A stretch of DNA of 10,503 nt from an uncultured bacterium (GTDB lineage Bacteria > UBA4055): the NCBI GenBank assembly GCA_937873545.1, contig CALMWI010000092.1:1-10503 (forward strand). The letters are read 5' to 3'. Positions 1 through 7,118 of this stretch are shown piece by piece (the first letter of the stretch is position 1; each line of letters starts with the position of its first letter). The notes beneath the pieces were generated by a model, which saw nothing but the letters and a program-made list of their open reading frames with translations, ran no database searches and was not told the DNA's origin. The translations under genes were made by a program, and so were the position numbers.

Positions 1-2
1 GG

Positions 3-455
3 CCTGTGTTAGTTAGTATTGTCATAGGCGCAATTCTTGTCGTTCTCGCTTCTCTTATTTCTAGTCAGATTGCAGGAAAGGGACATCCGCTTAATGATAA
101 TGCTTTAATTGTACAGGTTTTGATCTACTGGCTGCTAAAACCAATTACGGAAGAAATATTTTTTCGGGGCTGGCTTCAGACTATTATTTCAAAAAGAGTT
201 CACTCGTCAATTACAATATCGACAATCAAAATCTCTTACGCAGTAATTTTTACTTCTTTGATCTTCGGAATTTTTCATGTAACACTATATTTTTCCGGCA
301 TGAACGGCTATAAAGTTATAAATATGGTGCTATTTGTAACGATTCTAGGACTTTTCACTGGATATTACAGGCATAAAACGAACAGTTTACTTCCTTCGAT
401 AGTAAATCATATTGCATACAATGCAGTGGGAGGAATTATAGCGAATGTCCTATAA
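3..455 (+). CDS. CPBP-family (CAAX/Abi) intramembrane metalloprotease, 5'-truncated by window edge
   Basis: Integral membrane protein of the CPBP (CAAX protease and bacteriocin-processing, Abi) family, thought to act as a glutamate/histidine metalloprotease within the inner membrane. Counting residues from the GTG at 6, motif 1 is the E49-E50-x3-R54 signature in EEIFFRGW, motif 2 is H91 in FGIFHV, and the C-terminal N134-H135 lies in NHIAYN. These are the expected catalytic or metal-binding residues in the expected order. Hydrophobic segments lie at about 3-20, 33-46, 78-94, 104-119 and 128-147. The frame remains open upstream of the GTG to the window edge, and family members are usually longer (200-300 aa), so the GTG is probably internal and the N-terminal helices are missing here. 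Substrate is unknown: members have been linked to prenyl-protein processing, bacteriocin self-immunity and regulated proteolysis, and nothing nearby decides between these. Family call is confident, function is not. Confidence 0.88.
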   Translation, partial: PVLVSIVIGAILVVLASLISSQIAGKGHPLNDNALIVQVLIYWLLKPITEEIFFRGWLQTIISKRVHSSITISTIKISYAVIFTSLIFGIFHVTLYFSGMNGYKVINMVLFVTILGLFTGYYRHKTNSLLPSIVNHIAYNAVGGIIANVL

Positions 456-569
456 AATGGAGAATAACGGAAGCTGGGAAAAAATATACAGCGAACAGGA
501 TAAATTTTGAAAGATAACATTAAATCCGTGAAGAAAGTAATCAGAGAATCAAAAAAAGAATATTTATAA
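445..569 (+). other. Possible tiny or decayed reading frame between protease and OsmC genes
   Basis: An ATG at 445 overlaps the protease stop region and opens a 21-codon frame ending at 508-510. An internal ATG at 457 gives MENNGSWEKIYSEQDKF. Immediately after, in another frame, 507-569 is open and encodes a lysine/glutamate-rich stretch of 20 codons ending in YL. Joining the two at the A/T run near 502-508 would need one frameshift and gives about 41 residues. The W-E-K-I-Y-S motif vaguely resembles N-termini of small SAM-dependent methyltransferases, but this is only a resemblance. It could be a gene remnant, two coupled micro-ORFs, or ordinary spacer. The final TAA (567-569) overlaps the Shine-Dalgarno of the next gene. 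Confidence 0.2.
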
Positions 570-578
570 GGAAATCTT

Positions 579-989
579 ATGACAAAAATGTCAACAACTT
601 ACACAGGCGGACTTCGCGCCGAATCAATTCATCTTCAGTCCGGAACCAAGATACTGACCGATGCTCCGACCGATAATCACGGAAAAGGTGAAGCGTTCTC
701 TCCTACAGATCTTTTTGCGATCTCATATACTACATGCATACTGACTACGATCGGACTGGCTGCCCAGACCCAGGGATTTTCAATTGACGGAGCTACGGCT
801 GAAACTGAAAAGATCATGCTTTCTAATCCGAGAAGGGTGGGGGAGATCAGGATCAATATTGTTTTTCCGCACGATAATTATTCAGATAAAGAACGAACGG
901 TGATCGAACGAACGGTTAAGGCATGTCCGGTAGGCGAGAGCCTTAATTCTGATATAAAAAGAACTGTTTCGATAAGTTATAAAAAATAG
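579..989 (+). CDS. OsmC family protein (thiol-dependent peroxidase-like)
   Basis: 136-aa cytoplasmic protein of the OsmC/Ohr superfamily, which reduces organic or inorganic peroxides, usually as a homodimer using two cysteines and a nearby Glu. Visible hallmarks are the N-terminal YTGGLRAE beta-hairpin, G-E38-A-F-SPTDL leading into the long central helix, peroxidatic C53 in TTCILTTIGL, and the second cysteine C116 in KACPVGESL, followed by the final SDIKRTVSISY strand. Both redox cysteines are present, so it is probably active. The length is typical of the short OsmC/YhfA-like branch. The S-C-P-V-type ending fits OsmC rather than Ohr, but the true substrate is unknown. The start at 579 is chosen because AAGG at 568-571 lies 7 nt upstream; an in-frame ATG at 588 would leave a spacer of 16 nt. 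It converges on the minus-strand ATPase gene with only 13 nt between stop codons. It may be co-transcribed with the membrane protease. Confidence 0.93.
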   Translation: MTKMSTTYTGGLRAESIHLQSGTKILTDAPTDNHGKGEAFSPTDLFAISYTTCILTTIGLAAQTQGFSIDGATAETEKIMLSNPRRVGEIRINIVFPHDNYSDKERTVIERTVKACPVGESLNSDIKRTVSISYKK

Positions 990-1002
990 AATTTTCCTGA
1001 AC

Positions 1003-2310
1003 TTACATTTTGATAATTTTTCCCACGCTTGAGACTGCGTAAAGCGGAATATTGATGAACTCTTTTTCCCTGCTGAATATTCTGGGTGAGATCCTTACGA
1101 CTCTACCGGGCTTATATAATCCTTCGTAAACACGAAGGCTTTTCAAATTTCTGCTCGATCCGCTTTTAACTTCAACGGGGTATATGCTGTTACCGGATTT
1201 TATCAGAAAATCAACTTCAGCCTTTCCTTCAGATGACCAATAAAACAGTTGCTCATAACCTGAAGCGTTAAGCTCGGAGGCGACAAAGTTTTCAATAAAT
1301 GCGCCGTTGTATTCCATGAATAACTCATCAGGTTTAAGAATAATGTCGGATGTAAGTCCAAGCATGGCTCCGAGTAATCCAGAATCGAGCATATAAAGCT
1401 TAAATTTTGATTTGTCAGAATAACCCGAAAGCGGTATTTTCGGAACGGAAACATTATAGGCGGGATATACAAGTCCTGCATTTTTCAGCCATGTTATAGT
1501 CAGCCCATAAGTAGAACTTCTGGCATTTTTTGAAATATCGCTGAATTTAAATTTTTTATTCTCTTTTGACAGCTGATATGGTATCGAATCCCATACCTCT
1601 GCGGTTTTCACAGCCTGATGAGCATCGGCATATTTAGAAAAATCATTTTTATATGCTTTTATTATTTCTTTCTGGATCTCTCTTGCTTCAGCTATATTCT
1701 GATGAACAAGATATGATTGCAGCACTTCCGGCATTCCGCCAAGATAAAGATAAAGCTTCAGCTTATCGGCAAGTTTATTATGGAAGATTTCTCCGACATC
1801 ATCAATTTTCCCTTCACGGATCAATTCTGAAAGAAGTTCGTCATTATAAGCATTTAGAAATTCAAGAAATGACATAGGGTATAAATTCATGAAATTTACT
1901 TTACCTACAGGGAAGCTGCTTTTTTTGCCTACACTCACACCGAGTAGTGAGCCTGCAGCAATTATGTGGTATTCGGGAGCTTCTTCGCAGAAATATTTCA
2001 GGCTGGTTATAGTTCGTGGAGAGATCTGTATTTCATCAAAAAAAATCAGAGTATCTTTAAAGCCGATCTTTTTGCCGGTAAACATACCCAGTTTTGCTAT
2101 AATAATTTTCGGATCAAGGCTTTCGGTAAATAATGGAATCAATTCCGGAGTTCTTTCAAAATTAAAATAAAAATACTCAGAATATTCTTTTTTCGCGAAT
2201 TCATCAATAAGATATGTCTTACCGACTTGCCTTGCTCCCTGAAGTAAAAGCGGTTTTCTGTCCCTGCTCTTTTTCCACTCCATCAAATCATAATAAGCTT
2301 TTCTTTTCAT
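1003..2310 (-). CDS. AAA+ ATPase with C-terminal DUF4143 domain
   Basis: 435-aa protein with an N-terminal AAA_14-type P-loop ATPase and a C-terminal DUF4143 domain. Numbered from the ATG at 2308-2310, Walker A GARQVGKT is at 25-32, Walker B LIFFDE at 88-93 (D92, E93) and a sensor-1-like AAGSLLG at 118-124. The C-terminal half carries a PD-(D/E)XK-like constellation: E340 in the AFIENFVASEL helix, D367 in EVDFLI and E380-x-K382 in PVEVKSG, so a nuclease-like fold is plausible though activity is unproven. The family is widespread, often multicopy and accessory, with no settled function. I prefer this ATG over the TTG five codons upstream (2323-2325) because AAGGA at 2316-2320 is placed 5 nt before it and homologs usually begin near MKRK. 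The gene has its own upstream region of 147 nt with a tandem repeat array, unlike the tightly packed genes behind it, so it is probably an independent unit. Confidence 0.92.
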   Translation of the reverse strand: MKRKAYYDLMEWKKSRDRKPLLLQGARQVGKTYLIDEFAKKEYSEYFYFNFERTPELIPLFTESLDPKIIIAKLGMFTGKKIGFKDTLIFFDEIQISPRTITSLKYFCEEAPEYHIIAAGSLLGVSVGKKSSFPVGKVNFMNLYPMSFLEFLNAYNDELLSELIREGKIDDVGEIFHNKLADKLKLYLYLGGMPEVLQSYLVHQNIAEAREIQKEIIKAYKNDFSKYADAHQAVKTAEVWDSIPYQLSKENKKFKFSDISKNARSSTYGLTITWLKNAGLVYPAYNVSVPKIPLSGYSDKSKFKLYMLDSGLLGAMLGLTSDIILKPDELFMEYNGAFIENFVASELNASGYEQLFYWSSEGKAEVDFLIKSGNSIYPVEVKSGSSRNLKSLRVYEGLYKPGRVVRISPRIFSREKEFINIPLYAVSSVGKIIKM

Positions 2311-2315
2311 AATTA

Positions 2316-2320
2316 TCCTT
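2316..2320 (-). promoter_or_regulatory. Ribosome binding site fixing the ATPase start
   Basis: AAGGA on the minus strand sits 5 nt before the ATG at 2308-2310. It lies inside the frame that a TTG start at 2323-2325 would use, which argues for the shorter 435-aa product. Confidence 0.6.
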
Positions 2321-2336
2321 AGCAAATTATAAAAGA

Positions 2337-2365
2337 AATATAAGAACTCGTTCCGAAAAATGCAA
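2337..2365 (-). promoter_or_regulatory. Candidate promoter for the AAA/DUF4143 gene, -35 inside the tandem repeat
   Basis: On the minus strand TTGCAT (2360-2365) is followed after 17 nt by TATATT (2337-2342). The -10 matches the sigma70-type consensus at five of six positions and the -35 at three of six. The -35 and most of the spacer belong to the repeat copy nearest the gene. The other copies carry the equivalent TTACAT or a diverged form without a following -10. The assignment rests on consensus matching only, and the region is AT-rich. Confidence 0.35.
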
Positions 2366-2443
2366 TATCAATGTGAAAACTCGTTCCGAAAAATGTAATA
2401 TCATTGTTAAAACTCGTTCCGAAAAACGCAAATCAGCTATAAA
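2345..2443. repeat. Three tandem direct repeats, 33-bp period, upstream of the ATPase
   Basis: Copies occupy 2345-2377, 2378-2410 and 2411-2443 with no gaps. Every copy begins with the identical 16 nt AACTCGTTCCGAAAAA, followed by (T/C)G(C/T)AA. Copies 1 and 2 match at 30 of 33 positions. Copy 3 (distal to the ATPase) keeps the 5' part but diverges after about base 21. The period is a multiple of three, and two of the three minus-strand frames are open through the copies; one repeats an FSERV motif, the other FFGTS. There is no start codon with a ribosome binding site, so translation is not supported. The array fills most of the gap between the AsmA-like gene and the ATPase. It may be an iterated protein-binding site, a mobile repeat family, or a scar of slippage. 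Confidence 0.93.
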
Positions 2444-2452
2444 AATTTATAG
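2437..2452. repeat. AT-rich perfect inverted repeat behind the AsmA-like gene
   Basis: CTATAAAAATTTATAG forms 7-bp arms with a 2-nt centre. It begins 6 nt after the stop codon of the AsmA-like gene on the minus strand and overlaps the end of repeat copy 3. As a hairpin it is weak (one G-C pair per stem, tiny loop), and on the minus strand it is followed by a short pyrimidine-rich tract rather than a clean U-run. It could be a poor terminator for the four-gene operon or a protein-binding palindrome. Confidence 0.4.
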
Positions 2453-2457
2453 AATAT

Positions 2458-3906
2458 CTAAAACAGACTTTTCAGAAGTTTCTTGCCCTGTTTTTCGCCT
2501 TCTTCTTTAGCCTTGTCTTCTATTATAGATCCGGCCTGCTTCTGAATTATCTTTGTTAATGAAGGCGGAAGCACGGTCACTTTTACATCGGGATCGGAGA
2601 TATCGCCTTTAGATGAAAAATCTATGCTCACTCTGCCGTCTTTGACTATGCCTGAAAGCAGGTCTTTTTTAACCTGGGCTTTATCAATCTTAACGCCTTT
2701 AGCTTTGCTGATCTGTTCGTCTATGTATGAATCAACATTTTTCAGCAGTTTATCCGATTCCGATTTTGACACGAGCAGATTGCCTTTGAATGAATGCTGA
2801 TTGTTCAGCACATTGAACCAGCCGTCTTTCTGGATAGTGATATCGTAATCGCCCGTCTCGACTTTCAGCTCCTCTTCAAATGATATCTTTCCTTCTTTGT
2901 ATCTGATCTTGGTATTTGCGTCTTTTTTTACCACAGCCTTTTTGCTTAAAAGGCTCAGGTCAAGCCCCATCTGGTCTAAAGTCGAAAGAGAGGATTTAAC
3001 TTTTTCCATCGCAACTAAAGCCACGAGGAACGAACCTTCGTTTATAGTGAGGTCATACAATGCTTCCGGCTCGATCTTGCCTGTCTTTGGATCCATAGGC
3101 CTTATATCCGCGTGCGATCTGAGGATCAGCTTAGCCTGCTCTTTACCATCCTTGTTTGAGATCAGAAGATCGGTATCGATCTTAATATGTGCTTTATTAT
3201 GCTGTTCCAGATTCTTCGGGTCGAAATCTATCTGACTGATCACGATATAAAGATCTGAAATTAAGAACTTTTGATCGGTTGCTTTAAAAAGTATATCTAT
3301 TTCGCCTTTCTCGATCCCTATCTGATTCAGTTCCGCCGCGATGGGAACATCCTTCGCGTTGAATTCTTTTGCAGGCTTTTCTGATGAAGTTTCTGAGGTT
3401 GAAGACTCTTCAGCCGTTTTTTCCGCTTCCTGATTTTCCTGCTCTTCATAAGATGATCCGTCTGCGCTGCCGGTGCTCTTCATCAGCTGCGAAAGATTGT
3501 TTTCTCCCTTTTTGCCGATCGTAAGCTTCATTTTAGGTTCGGAAATTATAAACTTATTCAGTTCAAATTTTTTGTGCAGCAAAGGAAATAAATTCGCTTT
3601 AAGTTCAATATTTTCGATCGAGACTATTTCGTTCTCCATTTTCGGTCTTTCGTCAATATGAACCTTGTCGTCGGCGTATTTGTCACGCTGACCGAACTTA
3701 ACCTTGTTAAGCTCAAGATACGGTTTGAAAGCAAAAAGTCCTATGCTGATATCTTCAAGCTCGAATCTTGCATTTGTGTTGGCCTCGACCTGCTCGACGA
3801 TTATGTTCTTGTCGAAATAGTTTTCCAGATAGATCTTGAGTCCGAAAAGTATTAAAAGAACTAAAAGTATGAAACCTATCGCGATCCTGAAAATCCATTT
3901 TATCAT
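2458..3906 (-). CDS. AsmA-like, membrane-anchored envelope protein
   Basis: 482-aa protein with one N-terminal transmembrane anchor (about residues 5-26, IFRIAIGFILLVLLILFGLK). A large periplasmic domain of alternating beta-strands follows, resembling AsmA/TamB-type proteins: the early pattern FELEDISIGLF...LELNKVKFG and the later VSIENIELKANLFPLL...KFELNKFIISEP are typical of the AsmA N-terminal repeat. Known AsmA-like proteins act between inner and outer membrane in phospholipid transport or outer-membrane assembly; this role is inferred here. Residues about 144-183 form a Glu/Ser/Thr-rich low-complexity linker splitting the N-terminal and C-terminal beta-rich parts. The C-terminus (about 455-482) is a lysine-rich amphipathic helix ending in Phe. 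The start is supported by AGGAGG 6 nt upstream, which overlaps the TAG of the preceding radical SAM gene (9-nt gap), indicating translational coupling. It is the last gene of the operon. Confidence 0.72.
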   Translation of the reverse strand: MIKWIFRIAIGFILLVLLILFGLKIYLENYFDKNIIVEQVEANTNARFELEDISIGLFAFKPYLELNKVKFGQRDKYADDKVHIDERPKMENEIVSIENIELKANLFPLLHKKFELNKFIISEPKMKLTIGKKGENNLSQLMKSTGSADGSSYEEQENQEAEKTAEESSTSETSSEKPAKEFNAKDVPIAAELNQIGIEKGEIDILFKATDQKFLISDLYIVISQIDFDPKNLEQHNKAHIKIDTDLLISNKDGKEQAKLILRSHADIRPMDPKTGKIEPEALYDLTINEGSFLVALVAMEKVKSSLSTLDQMGLDLSLLSKKAVVKKDANTKIRYKEGKISFEEELKVETGDYDITIQKDGWFNVLNNQHSFKGNLLVSKSESDKLLKNVDSYIDEQISKAKGVKIDKAQVKKDLLSGIVKDGRVSIDFSSKGDISDPDVKVTVLPPSLTKIIQKQAGSIIEDKAKEEGEKQGKKLLKSLF

Positions 3907-3915
3907 TTTTTCCTC

Positions 3916-6441
3916 CTAGTTGCCGTACGGGTCTATCAGTCCTGCCTCGGACAGTTTTCCCGTTCTTATCTTATTTATAGGGTACCTGTAATAATCATCT
4001 TCCGTTATATGGAAAATGTGTTCAAAAACTTCAGACATTTTCACTGAAGCTCCTTCAATGAATTTTATGCCTACAATTATATTATCTCCGTCGAACTCAA
4101 GTTTTTCAACGAAAGGCACAAGATCGATCTCTCTGATCTTATCTTTGTGTTCGCGGCTGAAAAGCAGTTTTTTCTTAGATTTGAACTTCAGGATCATCTC
4201 TGTAAAATATTCGGCAGCATCGTCAGGAATGACCACAAGGTATTCGTTGTAATCTATAAAATTCATCAGCGGAGTGAATTTTCCGGTCAGTTTTTTTACT
4301 GAAACGAACTCCATGACATTGCTGAATATTTTTTTCATATCTTCTTCGATATTTCCGGCATAATCATCTTTAAAACCCATATCGGCGAACTCGCAGTCTG
4401 AAGTGAACCCGAAAGGCAGAGGGTGACTGAAGCTTATCACAGGCAGCGGATGATACCCTCTTGAATATGCTATCGGAATATCATGAATGAAAAGTTCCCG
4501 TTCAATGTATGCGTTCAGGTTTCTCTGCGTAATGAATCTCGATGAAGTCAGCCTTCTGAACTTAACCCTGTACCTTAAATCGGCTTTTGGTACAGGATGA
4601 GAATTATGCTCTTCCGGTTCGGAATGTATTTCCATAATATGCTTCATTCCGGAAGGTTTGACTTTTTCAGCAAGTAATTCTTTGCATTTAAATTTTCTCT
4701 CTATCCCGCATTTTGAGCATTTTTTTAAGCAGTAAGGTGTAAGAGATTCATTCCTCGCCTTCATCCATTCAGAGATGAGAAATTCTTTCTTTACGCCTAT
4801 ATCGATGAAATCCCACGGAAGAGGTTCGTCAATGTTCTTCTCAGTCAGATATTTTGTTGTGTCAATACCTTCTTCCCTGAACACTTTCATCCAGAGATCA
4901 AAGTTAAAAGTTTCGTTCCATGCGTCAAATAACGCTCCCTGATTATAAGCGGAATAAATAACCTTTGAAAGATCTCTGTCGCCTCTTGAAAAAACAGCTT
5001 CCAGTATAGATATTTCAGGATCGCGCCATGTCATGTGGATATTCGGATTTCTCAGCCTTGATAGAAGTATGCCAATCCTTTCCTTGAACAGGCTTAACGA
5101 TATCTGTTCCGCCCACTGGAAAGGCGTGTGCGGTTTCGGATTAAATGGCGAGATTGACACATTGATCCGTATTCTTCCGTAGCTGTTGCTGTATCTGCCG
5201 ATGTCGTTGATCATTTCGGCCATTTCGATGATGTCTTCGTTCGTTTCGAACGGCAGTCCTATCATATAATACAGTTTAATGTTCTTCCAGCCGAGTTTTA
5301 AAATTATCGACATCACTTCGATTATCGAGGAGATATCTATAGGTTTGTTGATTATCATCCTCATTCTTTCTGAACCTGCTTCAGGCGCGAAAGTGAAGGT
5401 GGTTTTTCTCCCCAGTGAAGCCATTACAGCTATTTCCTGAGTAAATGATTCTGCCCGCATCGACGGGAATGAAAGCTTTACGCCTTTTTTAGAGCAGCTT
5501 TCATACAAGTTTTCAAGCAGAGGTTCAATATTCGTGTAATCTGAAGTTGAAAGCGACAGCAGGGATATCTCCCGCCAGCCTGAACCGGTGATCATCTTTG
5601 ATGACTGTTTTACAAGATCTTTAATGGATCTTTCTCTTAGAGGCCTGTAGTAGAATCCTGCCTGACAGAATCTGCACCCGCGGTTGCATCCTCTCATTAT
5701 TTCTACCGACATTCTGTCCTGTGTTATTTCCATGATAGGAACGATAGGGTTGTCAGTATAATTTTCAGCCTTAAGCTCGGCCACAGCTTTTACAATATGG
5801 GTTTTTTCGTTTAAAAGCGAAGGAACATAAACACTTTCCGTTTCAGCCAGTTTCTTTAAAAGCGCTTTCCTCGTTTTTGCTTTCGTGATGTTCGCTTTAT
5901 AATTATCGATCAGCTCAAGAAGTTTTTCCTCGCCGTCACCGATCAGAAACAGGTCGAAAAAATCCGCTACAGGTTCCGGATTTATGGCATTTATGCCTCC
6001 TCCGAGGATCAACGGCTTAAATCCCTTTCTGTCCTTAGACCAGACAGGAATACCGCTTAATTCAAGGATTTCAAGAATATTAGTAAAACAAAGCTCGTAG
6101 GGGAGAGTCAGGCCTACGAAATCAAAGTCCGAAAGCGGAGTCCTCGTTTCAAGACTGAACAGAGGAATATTTTTCTTTCTTAGTAGATCGCAGGCATCTT
6201 TTTCCGGAATGAAAGCTCTCTCGCAAACTATGTCATCGCGTTTATTGAGTATATGATACAAAATGTGAAATCCTTTATATGACATTCCGATTTCATACTT
6301 GTCTGGATAGATAAGAACGATGCTGACTTTGCCTGCATGGTTTTTTACGATGGTGTTTTTCTCCGCTCCGGAATATCTGAGCGGCATTTTAACGAACGGA
6401 AGGAATTCGGTCTCTATTAGGTCCGACAAAGGATTCATCAT
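3916..6441 (-). CDS. B12-binding-type radical SAM protein fused to DUF2344 (TIGR03960-like)
   Basis: 841-aa cytoplasmic protein. Residues about 35-200 resemble the B12-binding-like domain found in many radical SAM proteins (IVLIYPDKYEIGMS..., LILGGGINAINPEPVADFFDLFLIGDGEE). The radical SAM core begins at 245 with C252-x3-C256-x2-C259 in RGCNRGCRFC, which binds the [4Fe-4S]-SAM cluster. FAPEAGSERMR (351-361) and YMIGLPFET (392-400) are typical strands of the barrel. A four-cysteine cluster, C571-x3-C575-x2-C578-x7-C586, follows and probably binds metal. Residues about 622-841 match DUF2344 (YRVKFRRLTSSRFITQRNL, then SRGYHPLPVISFSHPLPFG). The reaction of this family is unknown to me; tRNA/rRNA or protein modification are only guesses. 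Two adjacent ATGs (6441 and 6438) are possible, because AAGG at 6443-6446 is close to both. The gap to rpe is 5 nt. Confidence 0.92.
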   Translation of the reverse strand: MMNPLSDLIETEFLPFVKMPLRYSGAEKNTIVKNHAGKVSIVLIYPDKYEIGMSYKGFHILYHILNKRDDIVCERAFIPEKDACDLLRKKNIPLFSLETRTPLSDFDFVGLTLPYELCFTNILEILELSGIPVWSKDRKGFKPLILGGGINAINPEPVADFFDLFLIGDGEEKLLELIDNYKANITKAKTRKALLKKLAETESVYVPSLLNEKTHIVKAVAELKAENYTDNPIVPIMEITQDRMSVEIMRGCNRGCRFCQAGFYYRPLRERSIKDLVKQSSKMITGSGWREISLLSLSTSDYTNIEPLLENLYESCSKKGVKLSFPSMRAESFTQEIAVMASLGRKTTFTFAPEAGSERMRMIINKPIDISSIIEVMSIILKLGWKNIKLYYMIGLPFETNEDIIEMAEMINDIGRYSNSYGRIRINVSISPFNPKPHTPFQWAEQISLSLFKERIGILLSRLRNPNIHMTWRDPEISILEAVFSRGDRDLSKVIYSAYNQGALFDAWNETFNFDLWMKVFREEGIDTTKYLTEKNIDEPLPWDFIDIGVKKEFLISEWMKARNESLTPYCLKKCSKCGIERKFKCKELLAEKVKPSGMKHIMEIHSEPEEHNSHPVPKADLRYRVKFRRLTSSRFITQRNLNAYIERELFIHDIPIAYSRGYHPLPVISFSHPLPFGFTSDCEFADMGFKDDYAGNIEEDMKKIFSNVMEFVSVKKLTGKFTPLMNFIDYNEYLVVIPDDAAEYFTEMILKFKSKKKLLFSREHKDKIREIDLVPFVEKLEFDGDNIIVGIKFIEGASVKMSEVFEHIFHITEDDYYRYPINKIRTGKLSEAGLIDPYGN

Positions 6442-6446
6442 GCCTT

Positions 6447-7100
6447 TTATGCTTCCCCCCTCAGGATCTTTACAGCTTTCGCTCTGTCCGGATGTTTGAA
6501 GAAATAATTACCTGAAACAAGACAGTTCACATTTCTCTCTGTAAGAAGTTTACAGGTAAGATCATTGACGCCTCCGTCAACCTGAATGATAAAATCTTTC
6601 TTAAGGTCTGAACCGTATTTGTTATTAAAAATATCGATTTTCTTAAGAACCGAAGGAATAAATTTCTGTCCTGAAAATCCCGGATTGACGGACATGAAAA
6701 GCACCATGTCGAGATCATCGATGACATAATCAAGAAAATCGATCTCAGTACCCGGATTGATAGCAACTGCGGATTTTATCCCGAACGAACGGATGAACTG
6801 AAGCTGTCTGTGAAGGTGCGGGCAGGTCTCGACATGAATGGATATCATATCGGCACCGGCTTTCGCGAAATCTTCAATATATTTCTCGGGGTTTTCTATC
6901 ATCAGATGAACATCTATCGTTAAATCCGAAGTTTTCCTGCAGAATTCAGCAATAAAAGGTCCGTATGTTATGTTGGGAACGAAATGACCGTCCATTATAT
7001 CCAGATGAAGCCAGTCCGCACCAGAAGCCTTTACGCTTTTTATCTCGGAACCCAGATTAAGAAAGTCGGCCGATAGAAGTGATGGCGCTATGTGTATCAT
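6447..7100 (-). CDS. rpe: Ribulose-phosphate 3-epimerase
   Basis: 217-aa cytoplasmic TIM-barrel enzyme that interconverts D-ribulose 5-phosphate and D-xylulose 5-phosphate in the pentose phosphate pathway. All family signatures are present: APSLLSADF (5-13), HLDIMDGHFVPNIT (32-45), DVHLMIENP (63-71), INPGTEI (114-120), SVNPGFSGQKFIP (137-149), VDGGVN (174-179) and the phosphate-binding VSGNYFF (195-201). Metal ligands H32, D34, H65 and D175 are intact, with D34 and D175 the acid/base pair, so the enzyme should be active. Length is normal (210-230 aa). The start is supported by GGAGA at 7107-7111, 6 nt upstream. It lies 18 nt after the outer-membrane protein gene and 5 nt before the radical SAM gene, so it is translated from the shared message. 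Confidence 0.98.
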   Translation of the reverse strand: MIHIAPSLLSADFLNLGSEIKSVKASGADWLHLDIMDGHFVPNITYGPFIAEFCRKTSDLTIDVHLMIENPEKYIEDFAKAGADMISIHVETCPHLHRQLQFIRSFGIKSAVAINPGTEIDFLDYVIDDLDMVLFMSVNPGFSGQKFIPSVLKKIDIFNNKYGSDLKKDFIIQVDGGVNDLTCKLLTERNVNCLVSGNYFFKHPDRAKAVKILRGEA

Positions 7101-7118
7101 TCTCGATCTCCATATAAA

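Noticed and set aside
987..1005. Bidirectional terminator between the convergent OsmC and ATPase genes
   Set aside because: Only 13 nt separate the stops, and no GC-rich stem with a U-run is visible.
1003..1020. Copy of the 33-bp repeat flanking the ATPase on its 3' side, implying an inserted cassette
   Set aside because: Only a 9-nt TTACATTTT match is shared with the minus-strand repeat, and it lies within the stop and last codons of the ATPase. This is too short to be meaningful.
1003..2310. Part of a defence or toxin-antitoxin system
   Set aside because: The PD-(D/E)XK-like C-terminus invites the idea, but no partner gene lies beside it, and AAA_14/DUF4143 proteins are commonly solitary.
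2323..2325. TTG start giving a 440-aa ATPase
   Set aside because: The ATG at 2308-2310 has a well-placed AAGGA, and the five extra residues lie over that ribosome site.
2345..2443. CRISPR array
   Set aside because: The units are contiguous with a 33-bp period, and the part outside the conserved block is itself similar between copies 1 and 2, so there are no unique spacers. No cas genes are present.
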